Part shown: one piece after another, positions 18,660 to 27,650 of the stretch
Layout of the letters: every line of letters begins with the position of its first letter
How positions within the stretch are numbered: the first letter of the stretch is position 1
Assembly (NCBI GenBank): GCA_910585635.1
Contig: CAJUFE010000008.1
Coordinates: 50,042 to 114,041, forward strand
Source of the DNA: an uncultured Lachnospiraceae bacterium
Lineage (GTDB): Bacteria > Bacillota > Clostridia > Lachnospirales > Lachnospiraceae
Reading direction: 5' to 3'
DNA: 64,000 nt
Position numbers and translations under genes: made by a program
The notes under the pieces: generated by a model
What the model saw: the letters and a program-made list of their open reading frames with translations, nothing else
Told to the model about the DNA's origin: nothing
Database searches by the model: none

Positions 18660-18760
18660 CTGTCGTCATCTTTCCTGTGCCACCATCTTTTCTATACCAT
18701 CATCGTTCCTGTGCCGCCATCTTTTCTTTGCCATCGCCTTTCCTGTGCGATCATCTGGGA
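18660..18760 (+). repeat. Degenerate tandem repeat upstream of the GH4 gene
   Basis: Units of about 28 bp built on TTTCCTGTGCCACCATC and TTTTCTATACCATCATC alternate just ahead of the GH4 ribosome site, so they lie in its probable leader or promoter region. Confidence 0.65.
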
Positions 18761-18838
18761 TCTGGCGGTATCTTGACCGCAGCGCACACATCTTTTTGAG
18801 CCGGCCGTTCCCCTGGATCTGTCCTCCCATAAAACGGG

Positions 18839-19834
18839 TCAACCCTTTAGGATATCCAGGATCGGCTTGACCACCTTATAATACTGTACCTGCTCGGTGG
18901 TCTTCTTGCCGAACTGTTTATCGAAATCCGCCCGGATCGCCTTTTTATTCTTCCGGTTGTGGGCCTTGACGATCTTATAGGCCACCTCCGCCATGGCGGG
19001 ATCCAGATGCTCATGCTGGTAGAGCAGGGCGATCAGATGGACGTTCCGCTTGTGGACATCGGGCAGCAGATAGTGGGACAGGCCCCGTTTGCGCTCTTCA
19101 TCATCCTTTAAGCGGATATACTGGGCTCTCCCGGCCTCCTGTCCGAAGAGGGATACCAGGACCACGTACCAGCCGCTCATGTTCTCCGTGGGGACCACCT
19201 TGGCGATCTCCAGGATGATCTGCTCCTCTGTCAGCTGGTCCAGATGCTCGATCCGCTGGGCCAGGCTGTCTGCCAACGGATCCTTGTCCGCTTCTGGACC
19301 TTCCTTTTTAGAGCTGCCGGAAGCCGCCTTGTCCACGGACTGTTTTTCCACCTTTGCAGCGGCCTTTCGCTTTTTGTCGGCGTGCTGTGGCGGGGATATG
19401 ATCACCGGGTCGGCCTTTTTAGCCTTACTGTCTGTATCCTTGCCGCCTTTGTCGTGCTCGCTGTCCTTATCCTTCTTTTTCTCTGTGTCGAAGCCTACCA
19501 TATCGATATCCAGGCCCCGCTGCTTCCAGAAATCGATGACGCTGTTATAGCCTTTGTCATTGGAATAGATCGCATACCCGGCTTCTCCGTGGGTCGCGAT
19601 CAGATAAGACAAGACCCCTGTCAGCTGCTGGTCCAGGGCATTATACCCCACCACACATTCTACCCAGCGGATCTGTTTATTATAGCGCTGCTTCAGATAA
19701 CATTCGCCCAGCAGCTTGGAGTGGTTCTTCGTATAAAAGACCACCAGGATATCCCCGCCCTCCAGGTCAGGGATCAGATCGATCCAGCGGTCGCCCACAT
19801 TTTCCGTATCGATCAGATAATATCTTCGTTTCAT
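18839..19834 (-). CDS. PIN-like-domain protein with charged linker
   Basis: About 331 residues. The first 110 form a PIN/NYN-like nuclease domain: YYLIDTENVGDRW with the acidic pair at residues 8-10, and later GYAIYSNDKGYNSVIDFW, the usual second acidic cluster. A Lys/Asp/Ser-rich linker follows (about 115-190), then a helical C-terminal domain that repeats the pattern of an all-helical RNA- or protein-binding module (GLSHYLLPDVHKRNVHLIALL). Such proteins are predicted RNases; target and role are unknown. ATG-ATG start; the second ATG (19834) has better spacing to GGGTGGAG. Confidence 0.72.
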   Translation of the reverse strand: MKRRYYLIDTENVGDRWIDLIPDLEGGDILVVFYTKNHSKLLGECYLKQRYNKQIRWVECVVGYNALDQQLTGVLSYLIATHGEAGYAIYSNDKGYNSVIDFWKQRGLDIDMVGFDTEKKKDKDSEHDKGGKDTDSKAKKADPVIISPPQHADKKRKAAAKVEKQSVDKAASGSSKKEGPEADKDPLADSLAQRIEHLDQLTEEQIILEIAKVVPTENMSGWYVVLVSLFGQEAGRAQYIRLKDDEERKRGLSHYLLPDVHKRNVHLIALLYQHEHLDPAMAEVAYKIVKAHNRKNKKAIRADFDKQFGKKTTEQVQYYKVVKPILDILKG

Positions 19835-20009
19835 CATACTCCACCCTATCTTTATATACTTTGTGACGGCTTTATCTGCATTATAACAGGTTTTTTCGAT
19901 TTTACAACCATGATTTGCGATCTTCCGGGGGGCGTGGGTGTGGAAGCGCTACTTTTCACACACACGCCAGCTGTTGGATAGATGCAGGTGCATTGTCGGT
20001 CACCCACCC

Positions 20010-20322
20010 GCATCCGGAGGCCCGGTCCCCCACGGGGACACGCTCTCGCTCCATGCGGTACGCAGCGGTACTAGGGCGCGAAAAGACCGCGCCCAAGGAC
20101 CGGCGTCCCGCAAAGGTCCCCTTAGGGGGATCCGGGCCTCCGGATGCTAGGCAGTTAGCAAGGAGCAGCCCAAAAGAACGGCCAACTAAAGTAGCGGAGG
20201 GAGGGGCATGTCACATAAAGGACCCTAGCGGAACGTCGGTGCTTGGCGAGGTCCTTTCGAGCCTAGCATCCGCTACGTTCCGGTCGGAGCGAGAGCGCGT
20301 CCTGTTGTGACATGCCCCTCCC
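20010..20322. repeat. Nested mosaic of inverted repeats
   Basis: The gap between the PIN and YitT genes holds several long inverted repeats: 20010-20033 with 20124-20147 (16 bp perfect core), 20037-20052 with 20286-20301 (15 of 16), 20141-20152 with 20261-20272 (12 of 12), 20191-20198 with 20269-20276, 20199-20215 with 20306-20322 (17 of 17) and a small hairpin GGGCGCG/CGCGCCC at 20074-20094. The arms interleave, so they cannot all pair at once. I see no transposase and no convincing ORF. It could be a decayed mobile repeat or a structured RNA. Confidence 0.75.
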
Positions 20323-20545
20323 GCAGCGGACCCCTTGCGACATCTCTATGCGATAGGACTTCCCGTCGGCTAAAGCTGCTGCCCCAATGATAAAAAACAG
20401 CACAGAAAGTTGCATATACAACGATCTTACCCACGGATATGTCTATAATATAGAAACAGGGGCCATGGCAGCATAAAGCAGGCGGCCATGGAAGATGATA
20501 AATAAGGAGAACAGGGGATGTATCCCCGCGAAATGGAGGAAAAAG

Positions 20546-21385
20546 ATGAAAAGAGTAAAGATGCTGAGCTACATACTGGCCGGAAATATCCTTTTAGCCT
20601 TTGCGGTCTGCGCCTTTGTGGTCCCCAACAGCTTTATGCTGGGGGGATCTACGGGTATCGCGCTGGTGGTCAAGTCCTGGCTCCCGCTCCCGATCTCCAC
20701 GATCACGGCGGCGGTCAATGTGACCTTGTTCATGCTGGGCTTTATCTTTCTTGGTAAAAATTTTGCTATGACCTCTCTGCTCTCTACCGTGATCTACCCG
20801 CTGATCCTGGGGGTCTTCGAGCGGATGCATTTTGGCTCCTGGTGTACGGAGGATACTCTGCTCTCCGCCGTTTTTGCCGGGGTGCTGATGGGGTATGGGA
20901 TCGGTCTGGTGATCCGGGCAGGAGGCTCTACAGGCGGTATGGATATCCCGCCCTGTATCCTGCAGAAGCTTAAAGGGATTCCGGTGGGGAGTTCTATGGT
21001 CCTGTTCGATATCGTGATCTTAGGTCTGCAGGTCCTGCGCGGCGGCTGGGATGGGATCCTCTATGGGGTCGTCGTGATCGTCCTTACCTCGGTCATGGTG
21101 GACCGGACCGTCCTTTCCGGAGAGAGGAAGGTCCAGATGATCATCATCTCGCCCCAGTATGAGAAGATCCGCTCCTTGATCTTAGAGGACTTAGACAGCG
21201 GCATGACCTTCTTAAATATCGAGACCGGCTACCGCAGAGAAGGGCAGAAGGCGGCCCTCAGCGTGGTCTATGCGAAGCAGTATCCGCACCTGCGGGATAA
21301 GGTGCTGGCGATCGACGAGGATGCCTTCATCGTGTCGGCTCCGGTGATGAACGTGAACGGCCGCGGCTATACCCTGGCCCGGTAG
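20546..21385 (+). CDS. YitT family membrane protein
   Basis: A 279-residue integral membrane protein of the YitT/DUF161 family: the VPNSFMLGGSTGIALVVKSW motif after TM1, RAGGSTGGMDI in the middle and a C-terminal DUF2179 domain (residues about 200-279, QMIIISPQYEKIRSLIL). Function is unknown in the family. TGGAGGA precedes the ATG at 20546. The gene ends 19 bp inside the convergent histidine kinase gene. Confidence 0.92.
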   Translation: MKRVKMLSYILAGNILLAFAVCAFVVPNSFMLGGSTGIALVVKSWLPLPISTITAAVNVTLFMLGFIFLGKNFAMTSLLSTVIYPLILGVFERMHFGSWCTEDTLLSAVFAGVLMGYGIGLVIRAGGSTGGMDIPPCILQKLKGIPVGSSMVLFDIVILGLQVLRGGWDGILYGVVVIVLTSVMVDRTVLSGERKVQMIIISPQYEKIRSLILEDLDSGMTFLNIETGYRREGQKAALSVVYAKQYPHLRDKVLAIDEDAFIVSAPVMNVNGRGYTLAR

Positions 21386-22998
21386 GGAAAGCGCGGAGAC
21401 GCGGGCGTCTGTGCCACGAGAAGGCCGAGCCGGAACATGGCGCCTCCCCCGGGACCGTCATGGACGGTGAGCTGGGCGCCCTGCATGGCGGCCAGCTCTC
21501 TGGCGATGCAGAGGCCCAGGCCGAAATGCTGCTTATCCTGGCGGGAGGGGTCGGCCTGGTAGAAGCGGTCGAATATCCGCTCTTTTTCCGGATCCGGGAT
21601 CCCTGGACCTTCGTCCCACAGGCAGATGGTCAGGGCTTTTTGGCGGCGGGCGGGAGGCAGGGCCTGGACCGTGATCTGTTTGCCCTCGGGGGTATAGGTC
21701 AGGGCATTGTCCAGCAGGACGGACAGGATCTGGGTCAGGCGCTGGGGGTCGGCCAGGACCTGGGGGAGAGGGTCAGCCGGGAGATCTAACAGGAGATGGA
21801 TATTGTTCTGGCGGCATAAGGGCAGGAAGGCCTCGTAGGTCTCTAAGAGCAGCGTGTCGATATCGACAGGCCTAAGCTCCAGGCTCCAGGTGCCGGCATC
21901 GGCAGAGGCTAAAAGGAGCATATCCTGGATCAGCCTGGACATCCGGACACATTCCCGGTCGATCGTGCGGCAGAGACGGAGAGCGGCAGGCGGCATGTGT
22001 CCGGGGTTGCCGGATGGTAACCGTTCGGACGTTGTCTGGATGGTCACGCCGGATGGATCTGCCAGATCCTCCTGCGTGGCGGCGTCCTGGCCGACCGGCC
22101 CATGGAGGTTCATGAGAGCTTCCGCGCTGGAGCGGATGACCGCCAGAGGGGAGCGGAGCTCATGGGAGGCTGCGGCGATGAACTGGGACTGCTTTTGGTG
22201 GCTTTCCTGGACCGGCCGGAGGGAGCGGCCCACGAACCGCCAGCTGATGAAGAACAGCAGGCAGAGGGCGGCAGGCTCCAGAAAGCACAGGAGGATAAGG
22301 AGGGGGCCCAGCTGCCGGAGGATAGGGGGCTTCTGTCTCAGCATACAGAAACCACGCACGCCGTTTTTCGTGGCCAGGACGGCACTCTTTCCATAATAGC
22401 GGTCTTTAGAGGGGCCGGTCACCAGAAAAAGGGAGCTCTCATTGACCTGGGAGGAGATCGGGGCGGAGGAAAGGTCGATCCCTTCTGCCAGGGAGCACTG
22501 CAGCCCCAGCCCGATCAGGGTCTTTCGGGGAGAGGGCGGGGACCAGGCGCCTTGAAAGCGGAGAGGGACCCCGTTTTCTTCGATGTGGATCAAAAGGCCT
22601 TCTTCGGCTTCCAGCTGGGCCAGCCACCGGTCGGACAGGGTGGTGTCGGAGCGGAGCCGGGTGAGCAGCGAGAGATGAGCCGCCTCAAACCGGTTCAGCA
22701 GCTGCTGCTGTGCTCCCCGTCCAAAGAAAAAGAGGAGGAGCAGGAGACAGAGCGTCAGGATCGTCCCGGAGGTGGCGGTATAGAGCCAGGCCAGACGCCG
22801 GTGCAGCCTGGCGAACATCCGGGCCTCGGTCTGCGGGCCATGCTTTGTCTGTGGGCCGGTCTTTGTCTGTGGGCCGTGCTCTGCCAGAGGGTCTTGCGTT
22901 GTCTGCGGGCTGCATCCTGACCGTGGACTGGCCTCTGATCGGGAGCCTGTGCCGGACCCTGCCGGTGTACGGGTCATAGTCCCTGTGCGCTCATCCAT
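21367..22998 (-). CDS. Sensor histidine kinase
   Basis: A 543-residue membrane kinase. The first ~60 residues are a repetitive, Gln/Thr/Gly-rich stretch (HGPQTKTGPQTKHG), then TM1 (about 72-96), an extracellular sensor region, TM2 (about 235-258), the HisKA helix with SHELRSP (His near residue 278) and an HATPase domain with NALTY, DEGPGIPDPE and GLGLCIA. About 45 extra residues lie between the two HisKA helices (about 291-336), which is unusual. It starts inside the end of the response-regulator gene (8-bp overlap), so the two are co-translated. It probably controls the divergent transporter genes; inference from position. Confidence 0.9.
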   Translation of the reverse strand: MDERTGTMTRTPAGSGTGSRSEASPRSGCSPQTTQDPLAEHGPQTKTGPQTKHGPQTEARMFARLHRRLAWLYTATSGTILTLCLLLLLFFFGRGAQQQLLNRFEAAHLSLLTRLRSDTTLSDRWLAQLEAEEGLLIHIEENGVPLRFQGAWSPPSPRKTLIGLGLQCSLAEGIDLSSAPISSQVNESSLFLVTGPSKDRYYGKSAVLATKNGVRGFCMLRQKPPILRQLGPLLILLCFLEPAALCLLFFISWRFVGRSLRPVQESHQKQSQFIAAASHELRSPLAVIRSSAEALMNLHGPVGQDAATQEDLADPSGVTIQTTSERLPSGNPGHMPPAALRLCRTIDRECVRMSRLIQDMLLLASADAGTWSLELRPVDIDTLLLETYEAFLPLCRQNNIHLLLDLPADPLPQVLADPQRLTQILSVLLDNALTYTPEGKQITVQALPPARRQKALTICLWDEGPGIPDPEKERIFDRFYQADPSRQDKQHFGLGLCIARELAAMQGAQLTVHDGPGGGAMFRLGLLVAQTPASPRFPYRARV

Positions 22999-23671
22999 GG
23001 CTGCCCTCCATCCGATACCCCACGCCGTGGAGGGTGGAAAGCTTGACGGGGGCTTCCAGTGCCTTTAGGCGTCTCCGCAGGAAATAGATATAATTGTCCA
23101 GGTTTCCTTCCTCCACCTCGCCGTCGTTCCCCCACACATAAGACAGGAGCATGGGGCGGGGCAGGGTCTGGTCCGGGTGCTTCAGGAAACAGGAGAGCAG
23201 GGCGGATTCCCGCTTAGAAAGGGTGAGGGTCCTGCCCTGATAGGAGAGCGAATGGGTCCTGGGATCTAAGGAAAGGTCACAAAAGCACAGGATGGGGGAC
23301 TCCTGGAGCCTGGCAGGCCTTCTGGTGACGGCTCGGATCCGGGCTGTCAGCTCTTCGATGGCGAAGGGCTTTACCAGATAATCGTCGGCTCCGGTGTCCA
23401 GGCCTAGGATCCGGTCGTTCAAGCTCCCCAGGGCGGTGGCCAGGATCACCGGCGTATGGATCTTCTTCCGCCGGATCAGCTCCAGGACGGTCAGGCCATC
23501 GATCCCCGGCAGCATACGGTCTAAGACCAGGCAGTCATAGACCTGCTCTTCCAAGTACAGCAGGGCATCAGGCCCGCTGTGGCACTGGTCTGTGCGATAG
23601 CCTTCTTTTTCTAAAGAAAGGGCCATAGCCAGGCACAGATCCCTATCATCCTCGATCAGCAATATCCGCAT
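22991..23671 (-). CDS. OmpR-family response regulator
   Basis: 226 residues: receiver domain with IEDD, the phospho-acceptor Asp in CLVLDRMLPG, and the conserved Lys in DDYLVKPF, then a winged-helix DNA-binding domain (LTLSKRESALLSCFLKHPDQ to DNYIYFLRRRLK). It is the partner of the overlapping kinase. The ATG at 23671 follows GAGGGGATAA. The open frame continues 61 codons upstream through a duplicated repeat sequence and is not taken as coding. Confidence 0.93.
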   Translation of the reverse strand: MRILLIEDDRDLCLAMALSLEKEGYRTDQCHSGPDALLYLEEQVYDCLVLDRMLPGIDGLTVLELIRRKKIHTPVILATALGSLNDRILGLDTGADDYLVKPFAIEELTARIRAVTRRPARLQESPILCFCDLSLDPRTHSLSYQGRTLTLSKRESALLSCFLKHPDQTLPRPMLLSYVWGNDGEVEEGNLDNYIYFLRRRLKALEAPVKLSTLHGVGYRMEGSHG

Positions 23672-23724
23672 CTTTATCCCCTCACATCTTTTTGGCGCTC
23701 CATCGCCGGGCAGACGACCTGAGC

Positions 23725-23870
23725 CCAGGTACGTCCTATGTGCCTGCCGGACCTTTCGGGTCCCCGGTTCGGAAAACACCCGATCCACTAACTGGTACGT
23801 CCCATGTGTCTGCCGGACCTTTCGGTGCGACGGTACATCAGCTGCCGGGCGCATGGAGACTTTATCGGTA
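23725..23870 (-). repeat. 72-bp direct repeat upstream of the response regulator, with dispersed-element end
   Basis: TACGTCCTATGTGCCTGCCG with GACCTTTCGG occurs twice, 72 bp apart (about 23729 and 23801). The right side contains GCTGCCGGGCGCATGGAG, the reverse complement of the left end of the dispersed element at 2810 and 62591. This is therefore a diverged inverted relative sitting in the regulator promoter region. Confidence 0.6.
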
Positions 23871-23974
23871 CATTGTCTTTTATTCTATCATAGAAATCTC
23901 TAAATTTCCTAAAAAGATCAAGGGAAGCTTCCAGTACTTTTAGAGAAAAGGGTGGTATGCTCTTTAAAGAGCAG

Positions 23975-24085
23975 AAAAGGAGAGACCGAAGGGCTGAAAT
24001 GACAGAGAGCCAAAAGCTGAAATGGCAAAAGGCCAGAAAAGCAGAGGATCAAAAGGCTGAAATAACAAAAGGCCAGAAAGTGGAT
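23975..24085 (+). repeat. Degenerate tandem repeat before the lipoprotein gene
   Basis: Copies of a unit like AAGGCTGAAATGRCAAAAGG followed by CCAGAAA appear four to five times. The array lies in the divergent promoter region between the response regulator and the solute-binding lipoprotein. Confidence 0.65.
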
Positions 24086-24234
24086 GGAGGTTTTGTACAG
24101 CAATGGACAGGATGGACGCATTTTGCGATAAAAGAGCGGGATATGGCAACACAGACAGGACAGGGCAGACCCGGGGGACAGACCGGTCTCTTCTGCGAGA
24201 AAGCAGCCTTGGGAGAGGGAGATCCCATAGGCAG

Positions 24235-26589
24235 ATGAGCGCGCATAGGCAGATAAGCTCCTGTGGGAGGTTAAGATCCAGGAAGATCTTAGGGGGCATC
24301 CTGGCTATCGTTATGCTAGCCTCCGGTTTTCTTTCCGCCTGCGGGGCAGGGAGCGGAGATGGCACTGCCGGGGGGCCTGGGCAGACGGCAGGACAGGCGG
24401 CGGGGCTGACCGCCGGGCAGGACGGGGGACCTAAAGGGCGTTATCGGGAGGAGGCGGTCCCGGTGCCGGAGACGATGAAAGGGGCGCTCTGTGAGTTTTT
24501 CCAGGGAAAGGACGGCCAGCTGGAGCTGGTGCTCTTTCAAACAGACGATGAGGGCCGGTTCACCTCCTTCAGCCATTATACCTGTTCCTTGGATGATGGG
24601 CCAGGCTGGGTGGAGGATGCGGACTGGTGGGGAACGGATGTGATCAGCGAGGCGAAGATCGACCTGCGCCATATCTGTTACGGAGGAGATGGAAAGTATT
24701 ATCTATGCGGGACCGACAGCGAGGTACAGGAACATCTTTTTCAGGTGGGAGAGGATGGGAAAGCGGTGGAGATCTTGCAGAAGGTCCTTTGTCCCTCCAC
24801 AAAGGAGGGGGAGATCCACCCGGATAAGATCGCGGTGAACGCCAAAGGCCAGATCCTTTTGTCCACCTTCAAGAAGGCCTATGTGTATTCGCCCATGGGG
24901 GAAGAGCTGTTCCAGTTTGAGCAGGATTTTTCCCACAGCAGCGATCAGCGCTCTCTGCTATTTGATGAGGAGAGCTATGTGACCTTTTCGGGAGGGGACA
25001 TCGTCCGCTATAGCCTGGAGGACGGGGAGGTGGCGGAGCGGATCGTCTATGAGGATCTCATCCTGGACGGGGACAGCTTAGGCCACCTGGCAGAGGATGG
25101 GGAAGGCGGGATCTACCTGGCGGACGCCAATGGATTGTCCCATATCAACAGCGGCGGGACCTTGTGGGAACGGCTGATCGACGGGGATCTGACCACCTTG
25201 CGGTATCAGGATATGGCCCTGTACGGATGGATCCCAGGGAAGGCGGAGGATCATTACGCGATCTTCTCCAAGGTCTGGCAGGATGAGATCTGGATGTTCC
25301 ACTATGTGTATGACCCGGATATGCCGGCGGTCCCGCCGGTCACCTTGACCGTCTATTCCCTGGAGCGTTTTTCCTCGGTCCAGCAGGCGGCGGCCCTGTT
25401 CCAGCAGCAGAACCCGGATATCCTGGTGGAATACCGGACCGGCGCGGCAGATGAGGGTGGGGGGGACGGAGACGGACAGATACTCAAGGAGGATATGCTC
25501 CGGAGCCTGAACACGGAGCTGCTAAATGGCAAGGGCGCGGACGTGCTCCTCTTAGACGGCCTGCCCAGGGACAGCTTCAAGGAGAAGGGGGTCCTGATGG
25601 ATATGCGGGAGCTCTTCCAGGAGATCAGGGAGGAGACTCCCCTTTTAGCGGCGGTGGCAGAGGATTTTACAGAGGCGGACGGCGCGGTTTATGCCATGCC
25701 CTCCAGGATCGCGTTCCCGGTGCTGTTCGGCGGAGCGGACGCGGTGGAGGCTTTCCGGTCACTGGATGGGATCAGCGCGTACTGTAGCCGGGAGGGGACG
25801 CCGCTGGTGGGGCGGGCCACCTACGAGAACCTTCTGCGTCAGCTGGCGATCCTGCGCTATCAGGAGATCTTCGACGGCCAGGACGGTCTGCCAAAGGAGG
25901 AGACCTTAAAGAAGTATCTGGAGACGGTGAAGATCTTGGGGGAGCAGGTGGACGCACGGTGGGCATTTTCGCCCCAGGAGCTGGCGGCAGACCCGGTGGG
26001 CCTGACCAATGCGCCTGTAAAGCGGGGCGGGGGCAATGTGATCGATCTTGACCGGGGCTATGCGGCCTGCCAGGTGGCTGTGCTGGACTCGATCGCCGGG
26101 GCAGCCTTAGAGCAGGCGGCTCTGGAAAAGCATCCGGGGATGGCTTTTCGCTCTGTAGGGCAGATCTATCTGCCGTCGGCGATCGTGGGGATCAATGAGG
26201 CCAGCCGCCAGAAGGAGGCGGCTAAAGCCTTTGTCCGCACCTTGTTCTCCACCCAGGTGCAGCAGGTGGAGTTCCATGACCGGGACAATGAAGGCTTCCC
26301 GGTCCAGACCCAGGCCCTGGAGGCCTGGAAGGGGATGGTCAAAAATGTGACCATGGGCACCGGGATGGCGGACGGCTACATGCTCATCGCGGAATGGCCC
26401 GACGAGGAGGCGAGAGCGGGGCTGGTGGAGCTGGCTAAAAGCCTTACAGAGCCGGTGGAGGTGGACCAGACTGTGATGGAGATGATCGTGGATGGGGCTA
26501 AAGGGTATCTGGAGGGGAGAGAAGATGTGGACATGGCGGCAAAGGCGATCCTGGGGAAGCTTAAGCTGTACCAGGCAGAGCGGAGGTGA
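24235..26589 (+). CDS. Solute-binding lipoprotein with N-terminal propeller-like domain
   Basis: 784 residues from the ATG at 24235. A lipoprotein signal peptide ends with the lipobox LSAC (Cys36). Residues about 75-375 are beta-rich and propeller-like (repeated DG, GG and YLADANGLSHI-type turns). Residues about 390-784 form an extracellular solute-binding domain of the sugar type (LTVYSLERFSSVQQAAALFQ, then ADVLLLDGLP). Two ABC permeases follow at once, so it is their binding protein. The propeller-plus-SBP layout is uncommon. A longer N-terminus from 24103 is possible but carries no signal; the ribosome site at 24235 is weak. Confidence 0.8.
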   Translation: MSAHRQISSCGRLRSRKILGGILAIVMLASGFLSACGAGSGDGTAGGPGQTAGQAAGLTAGQDGGPKGRYREEAVPVPETMKGALCEFFQGKDGQLELVLFQTDDEGRFTSFSHYTCSLDDGPGWVEDADWWGTDVISEAKIDLRHICYGGDGKYYLCGTDSEVQEHLFQVGEDGKAVEILQKVLCPSTKEGEIHPDKIAVNAKGQILLSTFKKAYVYSPMGEELFQFEQDFSHSSDQRSLLFDEESYVTFSGGDIVRYSLEDGEVAERIVYEDLILDGDSLGHLAEDGEGGIYLADANGLSHINSGGTLWERLIDGDLTTLRYQDMALYGWIPGKAEDHYAIFSKVWQDEIWMFHYVYDPDMPAVPPVTLTVYSLERFSSVQQAAALFQQQNPDILVEYRTGAADEGGGDGDGQILKEDMLRSLNTELLNGKGADVLLLDGLPRDSFKEKGVLMDMRELFQEIREETPLLAAVAEDFTEADGAVYAMPSRIAFPVLFGGADAVEAFRSLDGISAYCSREGTPLVGRATYENLLRQLAILRYQEIFDGQDGLPKEETLKKYLETVKILGEQVDARWAFSPQELAADPVGLTNAPVKRGGGNVIDLDRGYAACQVAVLDSIAGAALEQAALEKHPGMAFRSVGQIYLPSAIVGINEASRQKEAAKAFVRTLFSTQVQQVEFHDRDNEGFPVQTQALEAWKGMVKNVTMGTGMADGYMLIAEWPDEEARAGLVELAKSLTEPVEVDQTVMEMIVDGAKGYLEGREDVDMAAKAILGKLKLYQAERR

Positions 26590-26596
26590 CCGTGGC

Positions 26597-26715
26597 ATGG
26601 TTGGCCGGAGCAGGGTTGCACGTGGCATGGTTGGCCGGAGCAGAGCTGCACGTGGCAGAGCAGGCCAGAACAGACCTGGCTGGAGCGGGGCTGCCCAGGT
26701 CAGCGCAGGTCAAAA
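26597..26715 (+). repeat. 33-bp tandem repeat inside the permease start
   Basis: CATGGTTGGCCGGAGCAGRG plus TTGCACGTGG is repeated in frame, then decays into related GGCCAGAACAGAC units. Because its period is a multiple of three (33), copies add in-frame residues to the permease N-terminus. Confidence 0.75.
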
Positions 26716-27592
26716 CAGACCTATCTTGAGCAGGGCTGCCCGGCAGAACAGGCTGGGTCTCCTGCTCCTGGCTCCCAGCCTCACCGGTGTGCTCCTGTTC
26801 TACAAGATCCCCTTTATCGATGTGGCCAGACGGAGCTTCTGCGATGCCATGGGGAGGCGTTTTGCAGGCCTGGCTAACTTCCGGCAGCTGGCAGATGATC
26901 AGGCCTTCCGGCTGGCCCTGACCAATACGGTGCGCTATGAGCTGGTGTGCCTCCCCCTCCTGCTGGCCCTCTCCCTGCTCTTGGCCCTCCTGGTGTGGAA
27001 GCTGGGGGGAGCTCATGGCTTTTGCGGAACGGCGGTCCTCCCTTTGGCGCTGCCTTCTGCCAGCATGGTGTTAGTCTGGCAGATCTTCCTCTGCAGACAG
27101 GGGGTCCTGGATCAGCTCCTTGGCAGTGTGACCGCGCAGCCCTGGGAACGGGACTGGGTCCATGGCCCTTGGGCCTTCGGGGTCCTGGTGGCCGCCTATC
27201 TGTGGAAAAATACGGGCTATGATATGCTGCTGTGGCTGTCAGGCTTGAGGGCCGTGCCAGAGCAGCTCTATGAGGCGGCCAGGATCGACGGGGCAGGAGC
27301 CCTGGACCGGTTCCGCTATATCACCGTACCCTGCTTAAAGGGCACAGCCAGGCTGGTCCTCATGCTCTCTCTGATCAATTCCTTCCAGGTGTTCCGGGAG
27401 GCTTTCCTGCTGGCCGGGTCCTACCCGGACGAGAGCATCTATCTGCTCTGGCACCTGTTTGGCCATTGGTCCGCGGCGATGGATGTGCAGAAGATGTGTA
27501 CGGCGGCCTTCCTGCTGGCGGCGGCAGGGGCCGCGGTGCAGTGGTGTTGTCTGTGGGGTGGGGAAAAGGTCCGCGGAAGGATCGAAATGTAA
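26597..27592 (+). CDS. Sugar-type ABC transporter permease (MalF-like)
   Basis: 332 residues from the ATG at 26597, which follows GGAGGTGACC. Six TM helices, with the family EAA loop EQLYEAARIDGAGALDRFRYI near residue 230. The first ~50 residues are a Gly/Ala/Arg-rich, repetitive stretch translated from a tandem repeat (MVGRSRVARGMVGRSRAARG), so the N-terminus is not that of a typical MalF. It works with the next permease and the lipoprotein; no ATPase is encoded nearby, so a shared MsmX/MsmK-type ATPase is the likely motor. Confidence 0.85.
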   Translation: MVGRSRVARGMVGRSRAARGRAGQNRPGWSGAAQVSAGQNRPILSRAARQNRLGLLLLAPSLTGVLLFYKIPFIDVARRSFCDAMGRRFAGLANFRQLADDQAFRLALTNTVRYELVCLPLLLALSLLLALLVWKLGGAHGFCGTAVLPLALPSASMVLVWQIFLCRQGVLDQLLGSVTAQPWERDWVHGPWAFGVLVAAYLWKNTGYDMLLWLSGLRAVPEQLYEAARIDGAGALDRFRYITVPCLKGTARLVLMLSLINSFQVFREAFLLAGSYPDESIYLLWHLFGHWSAAMDVQKMCTAAFLLAAAGAAVQWCCLWGGEKVRGRIEM

Positions 27593-27650
27593 AAAAACAC
27601 CAAAAGGAGTCGTAGGAGAGCCGGAGCAGAGATAGAGGGAAGGAGGCAGG

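Noticed and set aside
19915..20310. Open frames across the inverted-repeat region
   Set aside because: They follow the palindromic, GC-rich sequence, lack ribosome sites and resemble no protein.
23672..23854. 61-codon upstream extension of the response regulator
   Set aside because: Encoded by duplicated repeat sequence and not by a receiver domain; GAGGGGATAA supports the start at 23671.
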